Shown in pieces: positions 34,112 through 42,679 of a DNA stretch of 64,000 nucleotides. The DNA is from Pseudomonas viridiflava (GTDB taxonomy: Bacteria; Pseudomonadota; Gammaproteobacteria; Pseudomonadales; Pseudomonadaceae), in contig NZ_UWFN01000043.1 in the NCBI RefSeq assembly GCF_900602065.1, positions 62,001 through 126,000 on the forward strand, written 5' to 3'. Positions within the stretch are counted from its first letter, which is position 1. Every line of letters starts with the position of its first letter. The notes below the pieces were generated by a model. That model had not been told where the DNA came from and did no database searches. It worked only from the letters and a program-made list of their open reading frames with translations. The position numbers and the translations under genes are program-made.

Positions 34112-35930
34112 TTTCCCGGAAGAACCGCAAAACTCTATCGAGAACCACGGCATCATCGGTGACATGCGCAGCGCAGCACTGGTGGCGGATACCGGGAGCA
34201 TTGATTTCTGCTGCTGGCCCGACTTCGACAGCCCGTCAATCTTCAGTGCGCTGCTGGACACCAACAAGGCTGGCATCTTCAAGCTCGCGCCGGACTTGCC
34301 CAACGCCCGGCGTCAGCAGCTTTATCTGCCCGATACCAACGTCCTGCAAACCCGCTGGATCGATGAAGACGCAGTGGTCGAAATCACTGATCTGATGCCG
34401 GTTGGCGACAGCGAGGATGATTTGCCGCGGATAGTGCGCCGCGTGCAGGTGCGTTATGGCAGTGCGACGATACGCATGCAGTGCCGGGTGCGACTGGATT
34501 ACAGCCGGGCAGACACCACCGTCAGGCTGGGCGGCGACGATGTGTGCTTTGAGGCGAATGGTCAACCGGGCATGCGCCTCTCGGCGAATGTGCCGTTGCA
34601 GGTGAATGAGCAGGCCGCGACTGCCGAATTCGTCCTGAAAAAAGGTGAGTTCGTGGAGTTCATTCTTGGCGGTATCGATGATCCGCAGGTCAACGCCGGG
34701 CAATGCCAGCAATATTTTGTCGACACCCTGGCGTTCTGGAAGCGCTGGAGCAAACAGTCGGAATACCGCGGTCGCTGGCAGGAGATGGTCAACCGTTCGG
34801 CGCTTGCCCTCAAGTTGCTGACCTCACGCAAGCACGGTGGGATTGTCGCGGCGGCGACCTTCGGCCTGCCGGAAACGCCCGGCGGGGAGCGCAACTGGGA
34901 TTACCGTTACAGCTGGATCCGCGATGCCTCGTTCACGATTTATGCGTTCATGCGCCTGGGGTATACCGAAGAGGCCAACAGCTTCATGCGCTGGGTGCGT
35001 GGACGTCTCGGCGACTGTTGCGAAGACTCCAGTCAACTCGGGATCCTCTACAGCCTCGATGGCCGTGAAGAACTGCCCGAAGAGCACCTCGATCACTTTA
35101 CGGGTTATGGCGGCGCGTTGCCGGTGCGTATCGGCAACGAGGCGTACAAACAGGTCCAGCTGGATATTTACGGCGAGTTGATGGACGCCGTGTACCTTGC
35201 CAACAAATACGGCGAGGCGATTTCCTATGAGGGCTGGCAGCACGCAACCCGGCAAGTGGATTACGTCTGCGAGCATTGGCGCGACAAGGATGTCGGCATC
35301 TGGGAAATGCGTGGTGATGACAAGCACTTTCTGCATTCCCGGCTGATGTGCTGGGTAGCGCTGGACCGTGCATTGCGTCTTGCTTTCAAGCGTTCGTTGC
35401 CTGCGCCATTCGACCGCTGGGACAAGGAGCGCCAGGCCATCCACGACGACATCTGGAAGAACTTCTGGAATGAAGATCTGGGGCATTTTGTGCAGCACAA
35501 AGGCAGTCGCAACCTCGATGCCTCAATGCTGCTGATGCCTCTGGTGCGTTTTGTCGGTGCCAGTGATCCGCGCTGGCTGGCGACGCTGGACGCCATCGAG
35601 GCCACACTGGTTCGTGATGGCATGGTCTATCGCTATCGTAACGATGATGATCATCACGACGGTCTGGCCGGTGAAGAGGGGGCGTTTACCGCCTGTTCGT
35701 TCTGGTACGTCGAATGCCTTGCGCGTGCGGGACGGGTCGAGCAAGCCCATCTGGAGTTCGAGCAACTGTTGCGCTATGCCAATCCTCTGGGGCTTTACGC
35801 TGAAGAGTTCGACAGCTACGGACACCATCTGGGCAACACGCCTCAGGCGCTGAGTCATCTGGCATTGATCAGCGCGGCGAGCTTTCTGGACCGTAAGCTC
35901 GATGGCGAGAAAACGTTATGGCAGCCTTGA
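34104..35930 (+). CDS. Glycoside hydrolase family 15 protein (glucoamylase/trehalase-like)
   Basis: The 608-residue soluble protein has no signal peptide. The N-terminal beta-domain (~1-230) starts with the family motif IENHGIIGDMRSAALVADTG and continues IDFCCWPDFDSPSIF. The (alpha/alpha)6 catalytic barrel (~240-600) carries RNWDYRYSWIRDASFTIYAF, YGGALPVRIGNEAYKQVQLD and the late GLAGEEGAFTACSFWYVECL, the GH15 general acid/base regions. Cytosolic members hydrolyse maltosides, dextrans or trehalose. It is translationally coupled to the upstream SDR (8-base overlap). Length and motifs appear complete. Confidence 0.92.
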   Translation: MADFPEEPQNSIENHGIIGDMRSAALVADTGSIDFCCWPDFDSPSIFSALLDTNKAGIFKLAPDLPNARRQQLYLPDTNVLQTRWIDEDAVVEITDLMPVGDSEDDLPRIVRRVQVRYGSATIRMQCRVRLDYSRADTTVRLGGDDVCFEANGQPGMRLSANVPLQVNEQAATAEFVLKKGEFVEFILGGIDDPQVNAGQCQQYFVDTLAFWKRWSKQSEYRGRWQEMVNRSALALKLLTSRKHGGIVAAATFGLPETPGGERNWDYRYSWIRDASFTIYAFMRLGYTEEANSFMRWVRGRLGDCCEDSSQLGILYSLDGREELPEEHLDHFTGYGGALPVRIGNEAYKQVQLDIYGELMDAVYLANKYGEAISYEGWQHATRQVDYVCEHWRDKDVGIWEMRGDDKHFLHSRLMCWVALDRALRLAFKRSLPAPFDRWDKERQAIHDDIWKNFWNEDLGHFVQHKGSRNLDASMLLMPLVRFVGASDPRWLATLDAIEATLVRDGMVYRYRNDDDHHDGLAGEEGAFTACSFWYVECLARAGRVEQAHLEFEQLLRYANPLGLYAEEFDSYGHHLGNTPQALSHLALISAASFLDRKLDGEKTLWQP

Positions 35931-36030
35931 CGGGGTGATGTAGATGCGGTTTTTGTAGAAGCCGAGCTTGGTCTGGGACTCTATGAAATACCGCATTATT
36001 GTTCATCGCGAGCAAGCGCTCCTCCTATCA

Positions 36031-36139
36031 AACAACATGCAAACTACTGGATTGAAATGCATGTTCTGTAGGAGCTGCCGAAGGCTGCGAAGCATTTTTC
36101 CTGACACACCGTGATCGCAGCCTTCGGCAGCTCCTACAG
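36031..36139. repeat. GCTGCCGAAGGCTGCGA inverted repeat, second copy with flank
   Basis: Perfect 25-base arms lie at 36066-36090 and 36115-36139. The 29 bases at 36031-36059 are identical to 15094-15122. The spacer 35931-36231 between GH15 and the convergent membrane-protein gene holds this element and no gene. Confidence 0.88.
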
Positions 36140-36231
36140 GTCCCGTGTTTGCCGCGGACACCAGGGTGACTGTCATCGGGGCAAGCCCAGCCTCCATAGG
36201 TAAGGCGCATTCCAATTCAGTAGTTATGTGC

Positions 36232-37665
36232 TCACCGACTCTGCAACGCATACCCCACCACGGCATTCTCCAGCACGAAGCGTTCGCTAATCATTGTGCA
36301 GTAGCTGGTGCGTGTCAGAAACGCGCCGGGACCGGTGAGGAACACCTTGATGTCATTCACTTCCTCGCACATTTCCAGCGTCCGGCCCGGTAATGCACCG
36401 CTGGCCTGAGCCGAGCGCAGAGCGCCCATCGGGGTCCAGTCGGCGATGATCAGCGAGCCTGGCGGTGCGGTCTTTTCATAGACACGCACAAACTGTTCGG
36501 CCGAGCGATCAGGCAGATACGGAGCCATAAAGTAGTGAATGTCGTCGCGAAACGGCAACGACTCACTGTGTACCGGCAAACGAATAACACCCGCCGCGTA
36601 CAGCGAGTAAACCAGCAGAATTGCAACCGGCGAGCTGAGCACCGACAGGTTGAGCACCGACTGGCCGCTACGACTGGGTGGCAGCAATCGACCTAGGCTG
36701 ATGACGCCCAGGATGCACAGCAGTGCCACTCCAGGCAGAAAAAACGTGAAGCGGTCGGTGACGTTGTAAGACACGGCAAACACAAAATTCAGCGCCGCGG
36801 CACACCACAGCAGGCGCAAGCGATTGTCCCTAGGAAACAGAACCAGCCCGAGCACCTGCGGACCGATCAGTGAGAGTAGCAAAATGAAAACCGAATTCTT
36901 TTCATGCCACATGTCATCGAAGCGCAGCAGGCTGCCTTCCCAGTTGGGCGTCTCGGCCTGTAGCGATGAGCCGGTCAGGTAGCGGTGGGCGATGTCGATG
37001 AGGCTCATGCCGGATTGCAGGTCATGGGCAATCGCCGGGAAGGCCACCGAAAACCCCAGAGCGAAGCCCGGAATGGTCAGCACTGTGCGCAGTTTGTGCT
37101 GATACAACAGTTGCAGGTAAAGCGGCAGCAGGACAACGAATGTCAACTGGTGAATCGCAGCGCCCAGCCCTGTTAGCAGGCCGATGACCAGTAGTTTGCC
37201 GACCTCACCGAAGCGTGGCTTCTGATCCAGATGGATCTGATACGCCAGCAGCACGAACAGTGAATTCAGGATGTAGACCTCGGCCTTGGTCGACACCCAG
37301 AACACCCCGTGAGCGAGGATCGTTGCAGCCGCTGCAAGCAATGCCTGGCGCTGACTCGTACCGACATTCATCGCCAGCGAATAGATGATCCACGCCAGCG
37401 GCAACAGCAAGATGGAGTTGAGCAAACTCAGCACCTGAGGGCCGAACAGGTCAAAGACCAGGGTGTTGATGAATTGATACAACGGGTGATCCAGCGGGCC
37501 GAGGGATCGGCTGAAGTAATGCCCTTGGGACGCCTCGGCGAGAAATACGCCGTTGTCCATCCATTGAATCGGGCCACTGGAAGCAATGAAGCTGGTAACG
37601 ATTGCGGCACAGAGCAAAAGCAAGGCAACTGCATTTGACGAATGACGGTGACTTCCCTGGACCAT
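36232..37665 (-). CDS. DUF2723/GT-C-like polytopic membrane glycosyltransferase candidate
   Basis: The 477-residue protein has about 11-12 membrane segments. The first periplasmic loop, [18 protein letters not shown] then LDHPLYQF, and the later [20 protein letters not shown] are the conserved blocks of DUF2723 (GT-C fold, lipid-phosphate-sugar dependent). The aspartate in WMDNG is the expected catalytic residue. A soluble C-terminal part (~400-477) follows. The frame opens at 37710, but ATG 37665 has AGGAG 8 bases upstream and was chosen. It is the last gene of the lipid-arabinose operon, 22 bases after the flippase-like gene, so it is the best candidate for transferring the arabinose. Confidence 0.82.
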   Translation of the reverse strand: MVQGSHRHSSNAVALLLLCAAIVTSFIASSGPIQWMDNGVFLAEASQGHYFSRSLGPLDHPLYQFINTLVFDLFGPQVLSLLNSILLLPLAWIIYSLAMNVGTSQRQALLAAAATILAHGVFWVSTKAEVYILNSLFVLLAYQIHLDQKPRFGEVGKLLVIGLLTGLGAAIHQLTFVVLLPLYLQLLYQHKLRTVLTIPGFALGFSVAFPAIAHDLQSGMSLIDIAHRYLTGSSLQAETPNWEGSLLRFDDMWHEKNSVFILLLSLIGPQVLGLVLFPRDNRLRLLWCAAALNFVFAVSYNVTDRFTFFLPGVALLCILGVISLGRLLPPSRSGQSVLNLSVLSSPVAILLVYSLYAAGVIRLPVHSESLPFRDDIHYFMAPYLPDRSAEQFVRVYEKTAPPGSLIIADWTPMGALRSAQASGALPGRTLEMCEEVNDIKVFLTGPGAFLTRTSYCTMISERFVLENAVVGYALQSR

Positions 37666-37687
37666 CGCGTGACTCCTGTACGGTGAA

Positions 37688-38674
37688 TTAATCCGTTGCT
37701 GATTGTTCAATCACGGTTCGATCCTGCGCGTCGCCGCCCTTGAGTTGCATTAGCATCACCGCGCCAATCGCCACGGCAAACCACAGGGTCGCGAGGCGGA
37801 TCAGCACCGTGGCGGCAATCGCATCGGCGCTGGACATGCCTTTCCATACCAGCAGGCCGACCATCACCGCTTCGGCACCTCCCAGCCCACCCGGCATGAA
37901 GCTGATTGCCCCGGCCAGCATCGCCAACGCATAGACAAACACGGCAAAGGTCAGCTCGATGTCGGCCCCCATCCAGTTCAGGATCCAGTGGAACGCCAAG
38001 GCTTCAGCGCTCCAGGCGACAACGCTGAGCGAGGTCACGCCCAGTAACAGACTCAGGCGATGACAGCGCTGGGCTGCCAGCAAAACCTCAAGCAGATGAC
38101 GACCCAGGCTCAACAGTTTTCCGCCCCCGGCCGGGATTGCCGCTGCGATGCGTTCCAGCAGACGCCGTTGCGAAAGCACCAGCAAGCCGATGCACACCAG
38201 CGCCACACCGACCACGATCATCGGGCGTGACGCCGGGTACAGCGACAGGCCGAACAGGGTCAGCAGGACCACGGCAAACAGGTCTGACAGACGCTCGCTG
38301 AAAAACGCCGCGAAGCTCTGCGGATACGGCACGCCCCAGCGCTTGAGCAACACGCCCCTCAAGGCTTCACCGGCCTTGCCTGGTGTGGTGGTGAGGGCAA
38401 AACCCGCCAGATAGATTTTCAGACTGGGCTGCCATGGCACAGGATGACCGAGTACGTTCAGGTACGTCTGCCAGCGCAAGAAACGCAGCCCGTAATTGGC
38501 CGCCGACATCGCCAGTGCGATAGCGATGCCGAGCAATCCGACTTCACCCACCGCCTTGCTGACGGCTTCCCAGCCGCCCCACAGGGAAAAGCCCAGATAA
38601 CCCAGCGCAGAACACACGACCGAAAGCACCACGGCACGATACCGCCAGCCCGACAGCAACAGCGTTTCGTTCAT
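37688..38674 (-). CDS. LPG-synthase-like integral membrane protein (flippase candidate)
   Basis: The 328-residue protein is almost entirely membrane-embedded (about 8 segments) and belongs to the lysylphosphatidylglycerol_synthase_TM / UPF0104 family: [32 protein letters not shown] and [17 protein letters not shown] are its conserved blocks. The aminoacyl-transferase domain of full-length MprF is absent. Such TM-only members are found beside lipid-linked sugar genes and are suspected transporters of lipids or lipid-linked sugars. It overlaps the DprE2-like gene by 4 bases. In this operon it may flip polyprenyl-phospho-arabinose across the inner membrane. Confidence 0.85.
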   Translation of the reverse strand: MNETLLLSGWRYRAVVLSVVCSALGYLGFSLWGGWEAVSKAVGEVGLLGIAIALAMSAANYGLRFLRWQTYLNVLGHPVPWQPSLKIYLAGFALTTTPGKAGEALRGVLLKRWGVPYPQSFAAFFSERLSDLFAVVLLTLFGLSLYPASRPMIVVGVALVCIGLLVLSQRRLLERIAAAIPAGGGKLLSLGRHLLEVLLAAQRCHRLSLLLGVTSLSVVAWSAEALAFHWILNWMGADIELTFAVFVYALAMLAGAISFMPGGLGGAEAVMVGLLVWKGMSSADAIAATVLIRLATLWFAVAIGAVMLMQLKGGDAQDRTVIEQSATD

Positions 38675-39411
38675 AGGTTCAGCCTCTTGAACACTGGCTG
38701 TGGAATGGAGCGGATGATCAGCATGATCAACGCCCAGAAGCCGGGGGTATAGAGAGTTGGCGCCTTGCGAGCGATGCCGGCGACGATCCGTTCAGCCACT
38801 TGCTGAGGCTGTGCCAACAACGCTGCCGGGAGTGCCAGACCCTGAGTCATCGGCGTATCAACGAAACCGGGCTTGATCGTCAGGACATGCACGCCGACTT
38901 TGAAAAGCCGTGCCTGCAAGCCTTCGCTGAACGTCGAAACGGCAGCCTTGGCTGAGCCATACAGATAATTGGACGGCCTGCCGCGATCGCCCGCGACTGA
39001 AGAAATAACGGCCAGGCTGCCACATCGCTGGGTTTCGAACTGATTGGCCAACAGGGTCAACAAGGCGATGACCGAAGTGCCGTTGTTGGCAAATTCCTGC
39101 AGGGCGACGCTCACGTTCTGCTCGCAGACCTTCTGATCGGGCAGGGTGCCATGGGCAATCAGTGCAACATCGATCTGCCCGAGTGCCAGCAGGCAGCTCT
39201 CCAACATGGCCGGGTGGGAGGCAATGTCCGTGGCGTCCATTTCGTGCAGGGTAACGGCTTTGGCGCCACGGCCCTTGAGATCGGCCGCTGTCTGTTCAAG
39301 CTTGTCGGCATTTCGCGCGACCAGGAAAAAGTCGCTGCCTTCACTGGCCCACAATCGAGCACAGGCAGTGGCAATGGCCGAGGTCGCGCCGATGATTAAC
39401 ACTCGTTTCAT
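38671..39411 (-). CDS. dprE2: DprE2-like keto-sugar reductase (SDR)
   Basis: The 246-residue SDR resembles decaprenylphospho-2-keto-D-erythro-pentose reductase: nucleotide motif GATSAIATACARLWA near the N-terminus, LVARN, the NxxG-type ALIAHGTLPDQ, S and YxxxK in VISSVAGDRG and YLYGSAKAA. A hydrophobic C-terminus (ALIMLIIRSIPQ) probably binds the membrane or polyprenyl chain. Together with DprE1 it would epimerise polyprenyl-phospho-ribose at C2 to the arabinose form using NADH/NADPH. It is 13 bases after dprE1 and overlaps the flippase-like gene by 4. Confidence 0.87.
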   Translation of the reverse strand: MKRVLIIGATSAIATACARLWASEGSDFFLVARNADKLEQTAADLKGRGAKAVTLHEMDATDIASHPAMLESCLLALGQIDVALIAHGTLPDQKVCEQNVSVALQEFANNGTSVIALLTLLANQFETQRCGSLAVISSVAGDRGRPSNYLYGSAKAAVSTFSEGLQARLFKVGVHVLTIKPGFVDTPMTQGLALPAALLAQPQQVAERIVAGIARKAPTLYTPGFWALIMLIIRSIPQPVFKRLNL

Positions 39412-39424
39412 AAGGTGCCTCGTT

Positions 39425-40741
39425 TCATAAAATCACTCGTTGCCAGAAGCGGGACATCAGGGAGGGATCGCGCAGTGCTTCGAGGCGTTCCCAGGCGGGA
39501 TACGCCTGACGGAAGTCGCTGCCGCTCATGTGCGCGTCTTTGGCCGGGTACAGACGACCGCCCGCGGCCCGGACAATCGCATCCAGACGTGGGAACAAGA
39601 CGTGTCTTAAATCGCTGCTGTTGGGGAAGTCCAGCGCCAGCGAGGTGCCGGGTAGGGGAAACGACAGCAGGCCGGGCGAGGCGATATCGCCGCAACGCTT
39701 GAGCACGGCCAGGAATGAACCCTGCCCGGACGCAGCGATGACCCCAAGCAGCTCAGCCATCGCCTCTTCGGCGTTCGCATCGGAAATCACGCACTGGTAT
39801 TGCTGAAACCCTTGGCGGCCGTAGATGCGGTTCCAGTGCAGGATGCGATCCAGCGGATAGAAGAAGGGCGCGTAGGCGCTGCGCCGGGCTGTGCGCCTGC
39901 CCGGATGGGCGCGCCAGTACAGCGAATTGAACGCGCGCAACGACAGGTTGTTGATCAGCGACACGGGTGGAGTGACCGGCATTTTCAGGCGGCTGCTGCG
40001 CTCGACCTCAAGGGAACCATAACGGGCATGGTCACCGACGATGAACACACCGCGCCCGGTGTCGGCACCTTTGGCCAGGCAATCGACCCAGGCGACGCTG
40101 TACTCGTGTTGATGGTCGAGTTCGGCGGACAGGCTGAAAAACTCGGCAAGATTGGCGAAGCGCACCACGGTACTGTCGATCTGGCTGGAGCGTACCGGCA
40201 TCAGTTGCAGGTCGGCCCAATTGATAACGCCGGTCAGGCCCAGGCCGCCAATACTGGCGCTGAACAGTCTGGTGTTTTCCATCGGCGAACAGATTCGCGC
40301 CGTTTCGCCGTGACGCAGCAGGCCAAAACGCAAAACGTGATTACCGAACGTGCCTCGCAGGTGATGGTTTTTGCCATGCACGTCATTGGCAATGGCACCG
40401 CCAACGGTGGCGAACTGGGTACCTGGCGTCACCGGTAAAAACCAGCCGCGGGGGATCGCCGCCGCCAGAATTTCCGCGAGGGTCACGCCGGCTTCCACAC
40501 GGATGGTTCCGGTGCTCCAGTCAGCCCGGATAAAGCGGTCCAGCGCTCGCATGTGCAGCACCTGATCACTGGTGGCCAGACAACTGTCGCCATAGCTGCG
40601 GCCGTTACCGTAGGGCAGGCTGGTCTGATGCTGGTCGATGACGTTGTGCAGGTGATCAGTCAGGCCGTCTATCCATGGACAGGTATGTCCGTGTTGCGCG
40701 GTGCGGGGGTATCTGCCCCAGGAATACAAGGGTTCAGTCAT
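39425..40741 (-). CDS. dprE1: DprE1-like decaprenylphospho-ribose 2'-oxidase
   Basis: The 438-residue flavoprotein has an N-terminal PCMH-type FAD domain (YGNGRSYGDSCL, TPGTQFATVGGAIANDVHGK, FGNHV) and an ALO-type C-terminal domain (WNRIYGRQGFQQYQ, LSFPLPGTSLALDFP, RLYPAKDAH). Aligned from memory with M. tuberculosis DprE1, the catalytic lysine (Lys418) corresponds to K401 and the FAD-side histidine (His132) to H122. The benzothiazinone-target cysteine (Cys387) corresponds to A369. It oxidises polyprenyl-phospho-ribose to the 2-keto form. It overlaps the UbiA gene by 4 bases, as expected for an enzyme using that product. Confidence 0.9.
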   Translation of the reverse strand: MTEPLYSWGRYPRTAQHGHTCPWIDGLTDHLHNVIDQHQTSLPYGNGRSYGDSCLATSDQVLHMRALDRFIRADWSTGTIRVEAGVTLAEILAAAIPRGWFLPVTPGTQFATVGGAIANDVHGKNHHLRGTFGNHVLRFGLLRHGETARICSPMENTRLFSASIGGLGLTGVINWADLQLMPVRSSQIDSTVVRFANLAEFFSLSAELDHQHEYSVAWVDCLAKGADTGRGVFIVGDHARYGSLEVERSSRLKMPVTPPVSLINNLSLRAFNSLYWRAHPGRRTARRSAYAPFFYPLDRILHWNRIYGRQGFQQYQCVISDANAEEAMAELLGVIAASGQGSFLAVLKRCGDIASPGLLSFPLPGTSLALDFPNSSDLRHVLFPRLDAIVRAAGGRLYPAKDAHMSGSDFRQAYPAWERLEALRDPSLMSRFWQRVIL

Positions 40742-42201
40742 GCTGCAATCCAGAAAACCAGAACGAAGAGGGCACCGATCACCTGGCTCATGCGGTCGCG
40801 TATCGCGAACACCACCGGGTCATCGTTCATCAGGCCGCGATGGGTGAGCATCCACACACGGGTGATCCAGAACAGCAGGAGCGGGCAGGCCAGCCAGATC
40901 ACATGAGGATGGCCGTACATCGCCACGGTCGAGCCTTCGTGGATGTACAACGCCAGAACCATCACCGCCAGGTGTCCGGATGAGGCGCCGAGCGCTGCGA
41001 TCATGTCCAGGTCGCCGGGGTAGTAACCGCGACCACGAGCCTTGTCCATGAGGTCCTTGGCCCGGGCCTCACGCAGTTCGGCGTAGCGTTTGACCAGCGC
41101 CAGACTGAGGAACATGAACATCGAGAAAGCCAGAATCCAGAAGGTCAGGGGCAAACTGAATGCGGCCGCACCTGCCAGAATCCGGGCGGTGTAGAGCATC
41201 GCCAGGACGATCACGTCCAGCACCATCTGGCGTTTCAGGCTCAAGGAGTACGCGAGGGTCAACCCGTAATAGGCCGCCAGCACGGCAGAGAATTGCCAGG
41301 GCAGCAGCAACGCGGCCCCCCCGAATGCTGCGATCAATAACAGCGGCACGACCATTAGCCCGGCCTTGATCGATAGCTTGCCGCTGGCGAAGGGGCGCTT
41401 GCGTTTGGTCTGATGATGGCGGTCGTCAGCAAGGTCCAGCAGGTCGTTCAGTACGTAGACGCTGGAAGCGCACAAGCCAAAGAACAGAAAGGCCAATACG
41501 CCGTTGAGCAGCAGGTCTGCTCTGCCAAATTGATGTGCGGCGAGCAACGGGACGAAGATCAGTGCGTTCTTCATCCACTGGTGCATGCGTAACGCTTTGC
41601 GCCAGTCACGCAGGCTGGAGGTATTGGAGTGAATGACGTTTTTTACGTTGCCCTGGGCCTTGGCTTTTTTCTCCACCCCGGACAGCGGGTTGACGACTAT
41701 CGCCTCGCGGGCCGCATCCCAGATGGGCAGGTCATCCATCGAGTTGCCAAGGTAATCGAAGCCGTTCTGTCCGTAATGCCCCACCAGCAGGTCACGCTTC
41801 TTGTGGGCAGACAGGTTACGGTCTGCATTGGACGCTACCACCAGATCGAAGAGCTGCAAGTGTTCGGCGATGCGCTTGGCCAGGCTGTCGTGACTGGCGG
41901 TGGCCAGTACGATCATCCGTCCGTTGGCCCGCTCGGCCTCAATCAGCTCGATCACTTGCGGGTCATACGGCAGCACCGTCACGTCAATCTGGGTATTGAG
42001 CGCCAGCCCTTCTTTAAGGGCGGCTTTGCCTTTCAATAACCATCCGAACAGTTTGAATATCTGCAGCGGATGACTTCGAATGAATGTCATCGCTGTTTCC
42101 ATCAATAAGTCGGATCGCAGTAACGTGCCGTCGAGATCGACAACTAACGGGGTGAAAGTTTGGGGAGTAGTGTGTTGAACTCTTCCCTGAATTCTGGCCA
42201 T
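40738..42201 (-). CDS. HAD phosphatase-UbiA prenyltransferase fusion (polyprenyl-P phosphoribosyltransferase-like)
   Basis: The 487-residue protein joins a HAD-type hydrolase (~15-195: nucleophile motif VVDLDGTLLRSD, VLATASHDS, GNSMDDLPIWD) to a UbiA-type membrane enzyme (~200-487). The UbiA part has the metal/substrate motif NDLLDLADDRHHQTKRKRP, as in mycobacterial Rv3806c, which attaches 5-phosphoribose from PRPP to decaprenyl phosphate. The HAD part could remove the 5-phosphate afterwards, the job done by a separate enzyme in mycobacteria. The start ATG 42201 has AGGAG 9 bases upstream. It is the first gene of the operon, overlapping dprE1 by 4 bases. Confidence 0.88.
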   Translation of the reverse strand: MARIQGRVQHTTPQTFTPLVVDLDGTLLRSDLLMETAMTFIRSHPLQIFKLFGWLLKGKAALKEGLALNTQIDVTVLPYDPQVIELIEAERANGRMIVLATASHDSLAKRIAEHLQLFDLVVASNADRNLSAHKKRDLLVGHYGQNGFDYLGNSMDDLPIWDAAREAIVVNPLSGVEKKAKAQGNVKNVIHSNTSSLRDWRKALRMHQWMKNALIFVPLLAAHQFGRADLLLNGVLAFLFFGLCASSVYVLNDLLDLADDRHHQTKRKRPFASGKLSIKAGLMVVPLLLIAAFGGAALLLPWQFSAVLAAYYGLTLAYSLSLKRQMVLDVIVLAMLYTARILAGAAAFSLPLTFWILAFSMFMFLSLALVKRYAELREARAKDLMDKARGRGYYPGDLDMIAALGASSGHLAVMVLALYIHEGSTVAMYGHPHVIWLACPLLLFWITRVWMLTHRGLMNDDPVVFAIRDRMSQVIGALFVLVFWIAA

Positions 42202-42679
42202 GTCTGTGCACTCCTGCCGGGGTTGAGCGCACTATGAAACGGAATATTCATTTCGCCACCTCAATAAAATTAAACAGCTCCGGTTATATCGTCATGGCGC
42301 TGGCGTCAGAAACTTTCCCGGGCCTGCAAGCCTTGATAAACAAGGTGGGTGTTTCATTAAACTTACAACTGAGCCGATATTTCCAATTGGAACGGATGGC
42401 TCAATCCTGATGCCTGTTTACCGTTTTTACAGGGCCTGGCCCAGGTCTCTATTTCCATGACACCGCGTTGCTCGCGGAAAACAATGGATCTGTAGGAGCT
42501 GCCGAAGGCTGCGATCGCGGTGTATCAGGTCGTGCGCTTCGCAGCCTTCGGCAGCTCCGACAGAAGATGCATTTCAGCTTGAGCGCTTGCATTGTTCGAC
42601 GGGGACGGCGGAGCCACTGTCTATTCGATAAGGCTGCGAGTCATAATGACCGCGTTTTTTCAGCCGATGGAACGCAATC
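42202..42679. promoter_or_regulatory. Divergent intergenic region, arabinose-lipid operon / NorR-like gene
   Basis: This 478-base stretch has no gene. The left part (about 42235-42430) is AT-richer and should carry the promoter of the leftward operon. A repeat element lies at 42490-42563. The last ~110 bases before 42680 should hold the promoter of the NorR-like gene. No sigma-54 type promoter could be assigned by eye. Confidence 0.45.
42490..42563. repeat. GCTGCCGAAGGCTGCGA inverted repeat, third copy
   Basis: Arms at 42490-42514 and 42539-42563 pair with one mismatch. The sequence to the right (42564-42599) resembles, in reverse complement, the flank found left of the copies at 15094 and 36031, so this copy is probably inverted relative to them. 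Confidence 0.85.
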
